From contig OX485804.1 in the NCBI GenBank assembly GCA_950295325.1, positions 42,532,001-42,596,000 of the forward strand: a stretch of DNA of 64,000 nucleotides, written 5' to 3'. The position numbers were made by a program, and so were the translations under genes. Below are positions 35,601 to 48,246 of this stretch, piece after piece (the stretch's first letter is position 1; each line of letters opens with the position of its first letter). Under the pieces are notes generated by a model, which worked only from the letters and a program-made list of their open reading frames with translations, made no database searches and had not been told where the DNA came from. This DNA is from Polytrichum commune (taxonomy: Eukaryota; Streptophyta; Polytrichopsida; Polytrichales; Polytrichaceae).

Positions 35601-35930
35601 ATTGTCTCTCTACAACCTGAGTCAACTTTATTTATGGGAATAACACACTTAAGAGCTACACTCGAACTACCTATATATCTCAACCAAACATTTTGCAATC
35701 AAAGTTTCTTCTTTCATATTTTGAGATTATTTATTGTATAACATCTAAAAAATGCTATAAATTAGTACTATGGTTATAATTTCAACCTTATAAACCGAGA
35801 TTTAGGGTACGTATTTTGTGGATGCATCATTTGGGTTTAAAAAAATAGAATATTCACTTGTCACATTAATACAATGAAGCCTACTGCTACAGCTATCATG
35901 TTAAAAAAATTATATATGTTTCAACAATTT
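32613..35930. other. Intergenic DNA with homopolymer tracts
   Basis: No gene recognised. Poly-C (15) lies at 33202-33216, poly-G (14) at 33281-33294 and poly-C (12) at 33973-33984. A short GCTTGTGT run occurs at ~34254-34284 and repeated CTTGGTAAT phrases at 34490-34600. A GC-richer patch at 35130-35300 has frames open on both strands but no domain, and may be TE debris. Confidence 0.4.
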
Positions 35931-36169
35931 GAAACCAAACGCATCCGCTATTTAAGGAAGATATAGGAAGGTGATGGATGTCCCTGTGGTTGAAGAATCG
36001 CCGTTTATCACGTGCACAATGTCCATAATATTTGCAATGCTAGTGCATTTGGCCAACAATCATGGACACAACTAGTGGAAGAAGCCTCGGCAATATACGC
36101 ATTACGATGTCGTTGAGTGTGATCTTTGGTTTCATGATCCAACATTTAAAGACCAAAATTATAGAGAAG

Positions 36170-37092
36170 TATATAGAATGAATTATGTTTTGTTCTAATT
36201 TTGGGTTTTAAAAATAGAACCATGGATTACTTCTAATGTTTTAATGTTCGTGAGGGAGCACCTCCATGTACATAAGGTTGGTACTTTATAAGTTGGCACA
36301 TGGATGTGTTGCAACATTTATGACAGACTGATTCTATTGGCGCTTCTATAGTTCGTAAATATATGAATATTATCGTAGATGTTTTATCTGATGAGCGAAC
36401 ATTATTTATTCGGTATATTTGTATACTACTAGGCAATAGGTTGCAACATATAATTGACCGTTTTCAATTCACATACGGTTTTCCAAATATTGCTAGCGCG
36501 ATTGATGGCACGCATATTCCATTGGCTAGAAAACCAAATCGTCATGACACACCTATATTTGCCAATTTTTATTGTGCTCGAAAAAGACTCAACTTTGTCG
36601 CCTTCAAGCTGTTTGTAACCAAGACAAAAACAAAAACAAAAACAAAACACATTTGATGTAATATGTTCAGCGGTATGACAAATAGTGGGGTTCTAGTTTT
36701 CTTCATTGTATCATATCCTACGTGCACGTGAAATCCTAAGAATAGTGATTGTCTGCATATAAGGCCATAAAGTGTGTCTTTATTTGTTTGCCAACTCAAG
36801 GTACCCTCTTCAAGATTATATGTTAAAAAAATTTAAACCCCCAAATGGTGACACTGATAAGATTAGGTTTGGTATTCAAATGAATGTAGGCCATATTCTA
36901 ATTGAAAATGCATTTAGCTTACTGAAGGTTAGATGGCATCTTTTGAAATCTGTAAGAACATTTGTGCGTAAATTGCCCAAAATTGTGTCTGCTTGTTGTA
37001 TTTTACATAATTTTTGTCAATTTATAGGTGAAGTGCCTCCAGGATGGAGACCAATTGCCAACATCAATCCCTATGTAGACTTAAATAGATAA
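36170..37092 (+). pseudogene. PIF/Harbinger transposase remnant
   Basis: The 36363-36650 frame reads SIGAS-like and DVLSDER sequence, then GFPNIASAIDGTHIPLAR with the first catalytic Asp. After a gap, 36790-37070 gives RYPLQDYML, HILIENAFSLLKVRWHLLK with the catalytic Glu, and IVSACCILHNFC. This is the plant PIF/Harbinger DDE endonuclease order. The segment with the second catalytic Asp (the usual H-D motif) is deleted and replaced by an (AAAAC)n run at 36630. The part upstream of 36363 is split among frames. The element is inactive. Confidence 0.85.
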
Positions 37093-37507
37093 AGGCATAT
37101 GGGCCGAGCATGACGCAAATTACGCTACCAGGGGAGGTGTTGAGAAATGTGTTGTTCGCGGATTTCTTTGAAATTGGAAAGTTGTTTTTTATAGTCTTCA
37201 AGTGCAGTTCTTGGAGGACATTCATATTGCAAGGCACTTTGATCTCAAACCTTAATTCAAGGCAGAGCACATTAATATGGAAGAATAATAAAATATATGC
37301 GCTCTAATTTTTCCCAAAAATGGTATTCAACAAAAAATACAAACCAAACTATAACAATGAAAGTTTTTAAATTTTACTAAATAAATGAAAATAAATGAAA
37401 ATAAAACCATTAATATCCACAAATGAAACTTAAGACGGAAGAACCTTATTGGCCAAAATAGAGGCAATCATGACAATGGTCTGCTCTTGTGAAGTTGTTG
37501 TTTCATA

Positions 37508-38491
37508 TCAAGCTTCCATCTGAAGTTGCGCAATCTTCAACAAAACGTCATTATCACGTTTGTTAATTATCTCGTTGGAAGCAATTAACAATGTTGTCAT
37601 TTCTTTGGAGATCCTTGTCTTGTGCTCCTCAACACGGGCATATCCCTTTGCGAAGCTCGCAATAGCATTCGCGAGATACATCATGTATGTCAAGGATCTT
37701 TTGCACGCATTGGGTTTGCCTGAAACACTGGATTTCTTCCAAGAAGCAATACGGGATAAACCGCCAACAAATACTACACCCTCCCTAGCAAGAATCCCTT
37801 GAAAATCTGGAGCAGTTATTTGCGGCAGGGTTATGTACTCCGGATCACCCACAATATCATCATCCTTATATGCAGATATTGGTAGAGAACTCGGGAGGTG
37901 GTCAAACTGTAACTCTGACACTCAATCATTGATATTGACATTTTTTTTGCAACTTGATCGACCCTAGTATATACTACATTCTAACTCGTCTCCCTTTGCA
38001 TAACCATCCATAATATTTTTTATACAATCAAAATACGGCCACGTAGATTCAATACTGCTCGTCTATTCCTCAGGCAAAGTCTTTTGCCTCCGATATTCAG
38101 CCTTCAACTTCTTGATTTTATCCTTGATGTGGGCGTCCAACCTCCTAAGCTCGTTAGACATTTGACACTCGTGCTCCTCCCGAATATGACTCCAATGTTT
38201 CTTCGCCAAAGATCCTTGGTTGCAACAACGTCACTCCTCATCATCCAAGTTGATAATGTTGGCGATAGCTGCATCCGACCACTTGGCCCCCACCAGTACA
38301 TCCACAGATGTTGGTGCAACCCTCTTTTTTCCCTTCAATTTTGGAGCAGTGACCGGTTGAAAATTAATTGGCGGTGGGGCTCCAAAAACAACCATTGAGA
38401 AGGTCGTACCTCCAACAGAAGTTGGACTAACATTCAAGATACTATTACGACCTTCATGTGTCCCTAAACACCTAAATTCTCTCTCACTCAT
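37508..38491 (-). pseudogene. PIF/Harbinger Myb/trihelix-like accessory protein remnant
   Basis: The minus strand opens at 38491 and contains GAKWSDAAIANIINL (~38230-38280), a Myb/SANT-like trihelix start. It changes frame near 38231, continues with KDKIKKLKAEYRRQKTLPEE (~38068-38130) and WPYFDCI, and ends with a lower-complexity C-terminal frame at 37508-37921. PIF/Harbinger elements carry this second DNA-binding gene beside the transposase. The two are convergent here, as expected. At least two frame breaks mean it is dead. Confidence 0.7.
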
Positions 38492-38872
38492 TGTGACTAC
38501 CGTTGCTACGAATCTAACGGACTATCCTAGGTGAAATTCTGACTAAGTTTCACCAAGAATTAATATAAACAAAAACGCCCTAAATCCTAAGAGTTGTATA
38601 GATGTCCACGGCAGATGTGTGTTAGTCGCTTTGCACCCACGGCAACCTGCCTATATGCAGTATTAAAAAAAAACGTAAATCCCATGCGTTTTACCTTAAA
38701 GGTAAGAACCCTCGCCCTCAAGCGTTGCCACGGCGGCAGTTGTCGCCCATGCGGTGCCTATTGCCGCGCCATGCCCCACAGCCCCAGGCTTGGCAGCAGG
38801 CACAACTAGAGTGATAGCTATAGCCGCAACAGGGCCCAAAGCGACCAAAGTTTGGCCCATAAGGCAAGGCTA

Positions 38873-39230
38873 AATGTAGTCTTTGACCTCAGTCAAAATG
38901 TTATTTGCTCCATGCTCATCATGTTTAGTTTCTTGTAGCTGACCATTTTTGGCAACAACATGAGTCGTCTTGGACTTGACCTTGATTTGAAGTGGATTTA
39001 CATGTGTTTTCAACATTCGTACAGGTTGCCCGGTCTGCTAACAGTGGGAAATTGTGGGAAACAGATCATAAAATATAGCATGCAGAGCTATCATTCTTCC
39101 CTCAACCTCTTCATATGATATGAGGATTCTTGAAGTAGGCAAAGTGTCAGAATACTTCTGCATTCCATGTCTTTCAAGAATTCGCTGGAAGCCAAAAGGA
39201 CCACGTTCGATAGCTACCAGAGCCCAACAT
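38873..39230 (-). pseudogene. Unrecognised protein-coding remnant, one internal stop
   Basis: On the minus strand a frame from ~39222 to 38873 stays open for ~115 codons apart from one TAG near 39042. It has protein-like composition, with GPFGFQRILERHGMQKYSD, then RILISYEEVEGRMIALHAIF and then QPVRMLKTHVNPLQIKVK. I do not recognise the family. The frame, codon use and single stop suggest a processed pseudogene or a lone exon of a decayed gene rather than noise. Confidence 0.45.
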
Positions 39231-39254
39231 TTTCCTTTTTAATTGCACCCATAC

Positions 39255-39575
39255 CCAGACCATGTCCATCAGCAGTGACCTATGCCCACCCATGCCCACC
39301 CATGCCCACCCATAGCATGACATGTGCGCACCCATGCCCACCCATGCCCACACATAGCATGACATGTGCCCACCCATGCCCACCCATGCTATTCAAATTG
39401 CGCCCATGTATTCAAAAATTGTGTAATGTGTATTGTGTAATTGTGTAATGTGTCTTGTATGATTGTGTAATTGTGCCCCACCCATGCCCACCCATGAACA
39501 ATAATATTGCACCCATGCCCACCCAAAACCCATGGGCATGGGTGGGTATGGGCATGGGCATGGGTATGGGCACCC
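39255..39575. repeat. CCCACCCATG minisatellite with inverted block
   Basis: Ten-base units CCCACCCATG or GCCCACCCAT recur at 39286-39390 in higher-order groups separated by AGCATGACATGTG. More follow at 39477-39500, then an inverted block GGGCATGGGTGGGTATGGGC at 39533-39570. The inverted halves could form a hairpin. A (GTGTAATTGTGTAAT) patch lies between at 39420-39470. Confidence 0.85.
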
Positions 39576-39599
39576 AATGTAGGGCTCTAATAGCTACTC

Positions 39600-41042
39600 A
39601 TCCCGTCAAGTCTGCTTAGCTCGGACGTTGCAATCTCTGTCCACGCACCCCTTCTTGTCCCCCATGGCTTGTAATGGACACACCAAAAGCAACATTATAT
39701 GCCCTAAAACCCTCTTGAATGGCCACATGAGGCCTTGACATTCTGTTATTGGCTTGAGAGCATGCAAGCTAAGGTAAGGTAGAAAAATAGAAAACGGTGA
39801 AACTGAGCTGATTCGGCTAGAAAGAGTGGCTTGCAATTTGTGCAATATTTTTTAGAGATGGAGTGGAGGAAATGATGAGGAATGCAAGTTGTCTCATAAC
39901 TTCATTCCTTGTAAATAATCAATTACATTTTCTCAAAGAGATAAGTAAGTCAAACCCCCTACTTGTATAATAGAGTCTCCTTAATTTCAACATCAAAATA
40001 ACATATTATGCATGCAAATGCACACAAAATGGTTTACTCAATGGCACCCAAAAGTGATCCCAAGTGGTGTGAAGCTAGACCTAATCGGCCAATCACTCCA
40101 TGCGGCCTATCAATGCATTCATTTTGGGCCACGACTTTTACAATTAGCCATTTTGGGTCCACACAAGAATCATTCTACTCCTAATCTAGTGCACCAGTAG
40201 TGGTCTCACCATTTCCCAATTTTCTACCTAATGTGGTAGAATGATCGAAGCAGGAAGTGTATCATCCGGTTAGCAAATGTGAGTCATATATATTGTCATT
40301 TCAAGTTTATGGAACACAATTGAGATACAAAAATTAGAAGAGTTCGAAGTGAAGATTCTTTGTCTCTTTAAGTGATCGCATTGTTCGTCAAGTGAACCTG
40401 GAATGGTTGATATATTTTGAGCAGATCCTCCAATGCCATCACACGTTGTTTTGGTGTCCTTAACTACAAACCTTGCCACATAGCACTCAAATGTAGGTGT
40501 GTCACATAACGCTCACATACACCATGTTCTTGCCCATTCGTGAGAACTGCCAATTCCATTTATCTTATTCTACAAGATTCATGGGTTGCCTCACAGATCA
40601 AGGTCATTGGTGAAAACTTCAAGTAACCAAGTTGTAAGAAGTTCCTCAGAAACTAAGTAGAAGTACTTAACACAACTACCACTGGTACTCTTCACCAGCA
40701 CTCTTTCCTCCTCTTATGTACATCCACCCGATACTGATCCGTTCCGTTCTGTTCCGGGTATCTTGAGGCAGAAGACTATGCAGGACGCTTTTGATTGAAA
40801 GCTGGACCTAATGATGCGTGGCACTCTATTAAATTCGGTGAGAGCAAAAGGGCTTTGAAAATATCCACACTTTGTCGCTTGGCAACCATGTGGATGTTGC
40901 AGACGTGGATAATTGAACTGGGAGCAAGTGCTGCTGCCAGTAGCTCACCAAGAAGAGTACAATCAATCACACAGGAGGGAGGGATCTTGAGCACATGTCC
41001 TGTTTGTTTGACAAGGGCAGCCGTAAAAATTGAGCTTTCTTG
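39600..41042. other. Intergenic DNA and 3' region of the sphingosine kinase gene
   Basis: No gene was recognised. The 3' UTR of the minus-strand kinase gene must lie just below 41043. Short frames on both strands between 40770 and 41040 show no domain. Confidence 0.4.
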
Positions 41043-44000
41043 TTAAGGAGGGCAGAAGAGTGTTGCCAAACCCTTCTGCATCGTCACTTCTATTCGGGGA
41101 CCATAAACCATGGGATCTCGGCTGCCATCACCCATTGAGCCTTTACCCCGAGCAAGAATCTCACCATCCAAGTCCACATAACCTCCTTGAGTATCACTTC
41201 CGTAGCGGCCAGCCGGATCCAGTCGGAAAGCCTTCACCTGTTGGCAACATACACATGGTTTATGCAAGAGCTCAAAAACTACCAAAAAGAACCAAGTTGC
41301 TAGAATATCAAGACCCCAGTTGTTTTCGATGGCACTTTACACTAGAGCTTCATGAGATCTAAATCTTGGATTGGTGGAAAATGCTGAGACTGTCCCACTT
41401 CACATCACACTAGAGCTTGAGGGACTAAGGGAACAAGGAAGTTTGAATGGATGGAAAAACCTACATGAGGTCCAACATGGCATGCAACAGATAATGTTTC
41501 AACTCTTACCAGATTTTGTGTCAAGCCTACCTCAAAGGGTGGCTCTAATACAAACCTGGGACTATGACACTTCATAATCTCACACGCCTTGATTTATTAT
41601 AACTAATTGTGTACAAGGACACACATGAATAGGAATGTATTGAAATAGCACTTCATTGAGAGCCCACTCTCGTATGTCTCTACACTACACTTGAAGGTCC
41701 TTGACCACACAAAATTCAATTCCAATTTTCCATATGGCCTTCAGATGAGTTTCAAGGGCCATCACATGGTCATGTCCCTTGGCCCTAGTGTAAAGTGGTC
41801 ATAAGTTAACTGATGTAGCATTAAGGAGCATTTGCAGGAAAAAATACCTCGAAGGAATTAAAGACTGCTTTACAACAAACTATTACAAATTAACATCCTT
41901 CTAGTTGACGCTGGTGCTCATCTTAAAGACGTTCAAGGACATTACTCTGAAGCCCAGTTTTGAGTTAATTGCAAATCCTGGATTATTACCAGAATAGAGA
42001 GCAGCTTTATAAGATACGGCTTCAGACATTACACCAAGTGGCTACTGAAGGATGTGGACAGGACAGAGGGCTTTAGGGGTGCTGAAGCAACTGATGAATT
42101 TTGCAGTCATTGCTGGAGAGCTAAAGAATCTAAATCTGAAGACAGGCTTACAAAGCAAAAGAGGGAACAAGGAGACTGTTGCCTGTCTGGAATGTGTTTT
42201 GAGATGGTCTGCCTGTAGTTGAGGTTTGGTTACATTGTTTGCAAATTTTTCAGAGGTAGTTATGATCCAAATCATAACCATGCAAAAGGGAAACTTATTA
42301 AAACCCAAAAGAACGAAAAACAAAAAGTTGAAGCCTTATCACATGCCATTCATGAGATAAGATTAGCTCAGTACCTTTAGATATTCCACATACTTCGATT
42401 TAATGTGTGTGCCACTTTGAATCTTGATGAGAAGCGAGAGCAAAGCCCAGCGAGGACAATCCCTCATAATGATCAAGTCCAAATATCCATCTGCAAACTG
42501 CAGTAGCACAGGTCCAGATAGTATTAGAAACAATTCAAACCATATATCAAGCCAACTCATAGTCTAAGGGAAGAAAACTTGACGGAAAGATTATACCTTG
42601 GCATTGGGAGCTGCCATAACTTTCTCTCCTGCAAATGGCACATTATTAAGCCAAACAAGGATGAAGGGGCCCTCCATGTCACGCCACTCTGCCGAAGGTG
42701 TTTGCAAAGGTCCCGAGTACCCACTTTTTCGCCAAGTTCTATCAGTATCAACTTCGGCAGTATTTATTAAATTGCTCTGTTCGTGCTCCCCATCATAATG
42801 ATTTCCTGTACCTTCGTGTCCTGGGGCGGGAATGTAATAGATGTGTCCAACATACTTCCGCAGATTGATGATCCTAAGCAGAGTCTGACAGAACAAAACA
42901 AAGAAGGTAAAACAGGTGTCACATTGGAAGGTGTACTTCAGCTTGGAGGCATGTTCAAGTGAAAAGATGTCATCATGACTGAGAATTCAGCGATAACAAT
43001 AGCAAGAAAAGGAAATGCAGATTCAGAGGTTGCCTAAAAAGGTGACATCTAAAAACGTACATAGACATCCAGGCGCAAAGCACCCATCCACCTGAACCTC
43101 TCAGATTCAAAGTCCACATCCGCCACAAGCCCTGTAGTACACCCATTACCACATCATACCCCTATCAATATCCATATCCATAACAAGCTTTCAAGGTCCC
43201 TGATTATAGAGGATGTATTTCCAGTCTGAAGCTACCGCTAATTCTTGTGATATTGAATCAGCACACAGACAAGATTGATTTAAGGATGTCCCAATGTTTG
43301 ATGGTATAGAAGTAGCTCCAACAATCAAACAGTACCAAGCTTCTGTTAATTACTGAATAAATTACTCCACCAACTGGCGCCCATTGGTCCTTTGGTTAAA
43401 GTGAGCACTCAAAATTAAAAGAGGTAAATTTTGTGTGGCATTTCTGTTACACAAGTAGAAGATAAAAAGAAACCATGTAAAAAGCTTTGGAAAAGTCATA
43501 GAGAAATACCCCAGGTTAGCATCAGAATGCTGTGAAATAAGACATTTGCTTGCTTCACTGTAGCAACATCAAGTCGTTGCTTTTGGCCTGTGATCCAACT
43601 CCGACTTTCAGGTTGATCTTTCAATTTCAATCATTGAGCATTTTGAGCCTGACTAATTTATTCATACCTAGTCAGTCAAGCGCTAATGATCAGCATGTGG
43701 ACATGCATGATCATGGATAATGATCAACAAGAATGTGTACGACACTCCAAAAAAACTCCATCAACTGCGGAAATTGACTAAAATGCTGAGTAAATAGAAT
43801 CCCAAGGGAGTCCTAGAGAACTATCATTGTCGCATACATTGAAGAAGTGATGAAACAATTCACGATATTAACTGCACCCGTTCGTTCACCACAAAAACTT
43901 TTACTTCTAAGATAAACAAGAAAGGAAACCTCGAATAACAAGAAATGTAGCAGTCGCAGCATCAAATGGCTCCCCTGCATGATCCAGCACCGACTTTGCC

Positions 44001-47000
44001 ATACCATTTCCTGTACCTGCATCCAGGCCAGTGGTAGATTTCTGAGTGTATATGATTTTTGCAGATTTATACAGACTGATCAACATGCACAATTTCAGTG
44101 ACGGCTTGAGGCTTCTCCAAATACAGGCAAAGAAAAACACCTAATTACTGCACAAAACGCTACATGCCAAGCAACTTTAATCAGTCCTAAGTAGACTTGA
44201 GGGTCTCCCTCTGCCTGAAGGCATGTAAAATTCATTTGACGTTTGATTATTGTTTGTGGGTATACAGCCAACTGGTGTATGACTCCACACAAAATTGTCA
44301 GGAAGAATCTCTTAACATCTACACAACCTCGCCTAACAATTCAACACAAATCAGAGGGTAAAACAGCAGTTGAACGTACCCGCAGGAATTATGCCAATTG
44401 GCATTTTGATGGCAAGCTGCCAGTCTGCTCTTTCTAACATACCATTCAGCACCTGCCCTTCCGACAGCTCAATAGGATGAAATCATCAGGAGCAAGGATA
44501 ATTTATAAAGCCAAACCTATGCTTTCCTTGCTCCAAACAACTCTTAGAATAGGCTTTAGGACCCCAGAAGTACATGCTATGAAGTTCTAAGAATCCACTG
44601 CAAGTACATGCTGTTCCCTAAACTTCGATGTACTGAAAGGTTCACCCAAAAAGAAAAAGTAGGGCCAGAGTACACACCTCCACAAGCACTCCATCCCCGC
44701 TGACACAGACGATACCATCGAATTTGGATAGATCAAATGTCTTGGCCAAGTCTTTACCATGGCGATGGAACTGTGTTTCTGTCATGTTTGCACAAATTGG
44801 GAAACACTCATTCAATACAACGACCAATCACAACCAGCACTTCTTGTGGAAGTGCTCTTAATGCAAACTATACATACAAAGGTACAACTTATTTCTCTCT
44901 ATTCCTAACCATCACCTTGACAGGTATATAAACAACAAGTTCAGCACCTTTCACTGAGATGGAAAGATCTCGTCATATCATAGCCTAGAGTCAATTCGAG
45001 TTTTCACTGAAGAACCCTCTTGCTGAGGATAGATCTGAGGATAGATCTAAACTATGATATTTCCTGCACTACACCAAGAAGGTAATCAAATTCCTGTCAG
45101 CTACAAATGCGACATACACGGCCTCTCTGATAGGCAAGAATCAAGTTCATGAAGTCTGCACCTCTCATTGTGTAAGAAACGCCTGATGCTTCCAAGAGAG
45201 GCTCCACTGCATTTTTGTACACTTTCCTCCCAACTCCTCCTCCTCCAAACGGATTGACTATCAAAAGAAGCCTTTTTGGACGCCCTGTCACAACCGTAAG
45301 GATATTGAACAATTTGTCTGGAACACAATCTGGTTCTTTAATTTTCAGCTTTCCCTTCCCCAAAATGAAGCACTCAAAGACTTTGGGATTGATTCTCGGC
45401 TACTCGTAAGACAGCTCACACCTGTTCCTCCTGCTCCATCTCTGATCCACTTTGAACCTCACACTCTGGAGTCTCTCATCAATCTTCAAGCGGGTTCATC
45501 GTTTCACCCAATAATGGTGAAATAAGCTCTCTCTACCCTATCACAGGATTAGAAGCGTTCATATACACAGGCATGATTTCAGAGAACCTCAATCCCCATT
45601 TCATCATAAAATCTGCTACAAGATACTCAAGAAGTGACACATTTCTTGTCCTCTCTTAAAGGGTATAATTGAATTCGAGGTCGATATGTATGAGGACGAA
45701 GCCATCCCCTTCCAAAAAATTTACCACTTTGGACTGGATTCTGGGCTTCGTATAAGGTATCCCACAATCTTCCCGGGCCCAAACCGGCTCCTCCTGCTCT
45801 ATCCCTGATCAAGTTCGAACCTCACATGCTGGCGCCTCTCCTCAATCCTCAAGCGGGTTCATCAATTCACCCAAAAAAGCTGAATATTCCTTCTCAACCC
45901 TATCACAGGATTCAAAGCGTTGACAGGCACAGGCATGAAAACAGAAAACCTTGATTCCCAATTTCATCACAAAATCTGCTACAGGACACCCAAGAAGTGA
46001 ACCTTCTTGTCCTTTGATACATGGTATGTTTGAAATTGAGGGAGGCCAAGTAGATTCAGTAGCTCGGCGGTACATGCCTTTTGAATGAAAGGATATGTCA
46101 GTCTGATGTGATATAGAATTTCCATACTTACACTCGAAAACAAGAGAGTACCAGATTCACCCAAAAATGTTGAATGATTCCTCTCTAGACTACCACAGGA
46201 TTAGAAGCGTTCATAAGCACAGGCATAATAATTTCAGAAAACCTGGATCCCAAATTTCATCACAAAAAATCTACTATATTGACACCCAAGAAATGACCCT
46301 TCTTGTCCTTTGTTTCATAGGATGTTTGAGCGTGAGGAAGGCCAAGCAGATTCAGTAGCTAATTTGTCGGTACATGCTTTTGAATGAAAGGATATGTCAA
46401 ATAGTATGAGGTAAGATTTACAGATTTCACTGGAAAATTTAAGGGAAGGCCAAGCAGATTTCAGGATTAGAAGCGTTCATGTGCACAGGCGTAATAATTT
46501 CAGAAAACCTGGATCCCCAATTTCATCACAAGCTCGACTGTAATGACACCCAAGAAGTGACGCTTCTTTGTCCTCTACACTATGGTATGTTTGGATGTGA
46601 GGAATGCCACAAAGCAGATTCAGTAGCTGATTCTGGCGCGACATGCCTTTTGCTTGAAAGGATATGTCAAAGAGTCCGAGCCTAGAGGTGAGATAGAAGT
46701 TCCAGAGTACCAAAAAAAGTACCAGATTCGTCGAGTGCTCGCTGGATGGCACCGCACCATAGCCCGTGGGCGGCATCATTGCTGAACTCCAGGAGCATGT
46801 CCTTGCGCTGGCGAATGGCCACACCTTTGCCCCCACACATCTGGCTGCTCTCCTGGCGCTTGAATGTGTAGAGCAGGATGGTGGATGCGGAGCTCTTGAA
46901 GCCCACCAGGTCATCCGCCACCACCAGTTGCCCTTGCTGCTGCCTCCTTTGCCCTTGCCATATCATCACCCCACTCGCATTCAACGTCACCGTCACCCTC

Positions 47001-47074
47001 TTCCCATCCAACACCACCTGCTCCTTGAAGATCTCCTCCATTTCAACAGATTCCCTTCCCTTAACCCTTTCCAA
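41043..47074 (-). CDS. SPHK1: Sphingosine / long-chain-base kinase, 496 aa, 10 exons
   Basis: Exons in transcript order: 47074-46723, 45284-45162, 44778-44678, 44452-44380, 44016-43930, 43587-43510, 43131-43061, 42884-42597, 42497-42375, 41237-41043. They total 1491 nt and all junctions keep frame. The kinase phosphorylates the C1 hydroxyl of sphingoid bases, making a signalling lipid. Visible are a plant-type N-terminal region, GRPKRLLLIVNPFGGGG (~121-137), VSGDGVLVEV with the DAGK-type SGDG nucleotide motif, MPIGIIPAGTGNGMAKS, YYIPAPGHEG, PFILVWLNNVPFAGE and the C-terminal GGYVDLDGEILARG. Length is close to plant SPHK1 (~485 aa). An alternative in-frame start is at 47041. Intron 1 holds tandem repeats, and intron 9 a MITE. 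Confidence 0.94.
41329..41800. mobile_element. Tourist-like MITE, copy 3, inside kinase intron 9
   Basis: The block aligns along its length with the 2652-3150 element in reverse: GGTGGAAAA, CTTGAGGGAC, CATGAGGTCCAACATGGCAT, GTATTGAAATAGCA and CTACACTTGAAGGTCC occur in the same order. The ends GGCACTTTACACTAG and GACCACTTTACACTAG are inverted repeats. Divergence is much higher than between copies 1 and 2, so it is older. Confidence 0.75.
45440..46720 (-). repeat. Four tandem diverged ~260-360 bp repeats in kinase intron 1
   Basis: Anchored by AGGATT.AAAGCGTT or AGGATTAGAAGCGTTCAT at ~45545, 45907, 46196 and 46461. Each is followed by CACAGGC..., CCCCAATTTCATCACAA, GACACCCAAGAAGTGA, CTTCTTGTCCT and GGCCAAGCAGATTCAGTAGCT-like stretches. 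The unit nearest exon 1 runs into the exon 1 donor. An inner unit (~46146-46165) repeats the donor context ACCAGATTC, so decoy splice donors may exist. Confidence 0.8.
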
Positions 47075-47194
47075 ACTTTAGCTTCTCTTCTCTTCTCTTC
47101 TCTTTCCTCTTCTCCTCTCTTGCTGCAGCAAAGCTTACTCAGAATCCCAAAGAGATCAAAATGCACCGACCGCTCCAGGAAACTCCCCTTTTCA

Positions 47195-47630
47195 CGCCCA
47201 TTGGAGCGCACCAAAACCCCAGACCAGAGTGATTGATGATAGATTGATGGCTCAATCGCAACTCCCACCAGGATGTTTCGTGCTACAAATCCGTCCCCTG
47301 CTATATGCTCAAGCTCTTCCGCCCATTGAAATCACTTAAAACCCCACACCACACCAGATGGATTGATAATGAATTGATGGCTCAATCGCACCATCTAACA
47401 AAAATTACGCTACAAATTCGGTCCCGAGCTATGTCCTCAAGCTCTTATGCCCATTGCAATGACTTAAAACCCCACACACACCACATGGCTGGCTGGATCG
47501 ATCGATCGATCGATCGATTGATTGATTGATGGCACAATCACATATCCCACGGAAAACCCAAAAGGATGTTGCGCTACAAACTCATCCCCTGCTATATCCT
47601 CAAGCTATATCGTCGGTGAAATGCCCTTGA
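47195..47630. repeat. Three tandem repeats upstream of the kinase gene, with (GATC)n/(GATT)n
   Basis: GATTGATGGCTCAATCGCA recurs at ~47243 and 47373, and as GATTGATGGCACAATCA at ~47523, giving periods of ~130 and ~150 bp. Between them GCTACAAA..CGTCCC..GCTAT and CTCAAGCTCTT...CCCATTG..AT.ACTTAAAACCCC recur in order. The third unit is enlarged by a GATC/GATT microsatellite at 47497-47530. The array lies ~120-550 bp upstream of the start codon, in the probable promoter/leader. Confidence 0.85.
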
Positions 47631-48246
47631 AGTTGACCATGCCGGATGGTACGCTTGCGAAACAACTCCCGCAACTCCCAACTCTCGACAACAGAGTAAG
47701 TTAAGTGCCGCAACTTCGCCCACACAAACGAAGGAGGGACGACACTTTACTGCGGCAGTAACTTCCTTTCACCGAATCATGTACATGGAAATGGGGAATT
47801 GGCGAAATGATGGGAATCAAAGAAGCCCGGAATCAGCTTACATACAACAGTCCGCAGGCTTTTCCGGGCCGCACACCTCCTTCTTCTATAATTAGTAGCA
47901 TCATATTTTGCAACAACCACTTGTCAACTGCTGAACTTTGAATGTCCCCGGAATTGAAACATGGATTATCTTAAGCAAGCTTAGTATGGAAAAGAACCCC
48001 GCTAAAGACAGCCGTGAGCAGCCATTCAATTGCTCTTACCTTGGCCGGGAGAACGTGTGAACTGGTTTTCCAATGAGAACCCAACAAACCTCGTCACATA
48101 AGTTCTGCCATAATCTTCTACAGCATTGACTTTACTGATCAAGCCATGAAAAATCGCATAGGTAATTATCCGGCGAGGGAGGCCACACATGTTCGAAAAC
48201 TCTGGTTTCAAAACAGAGTTTCGTAAGCCAATTTAAAAGAATTCCA

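Noticed and set aside
46766-47236. 156-codon forward frame opposite kinase exon 1
   Set aside because: Antisense shadow of exon 1, whose minus-strand reading is conserved with plant sphingosine kinases.
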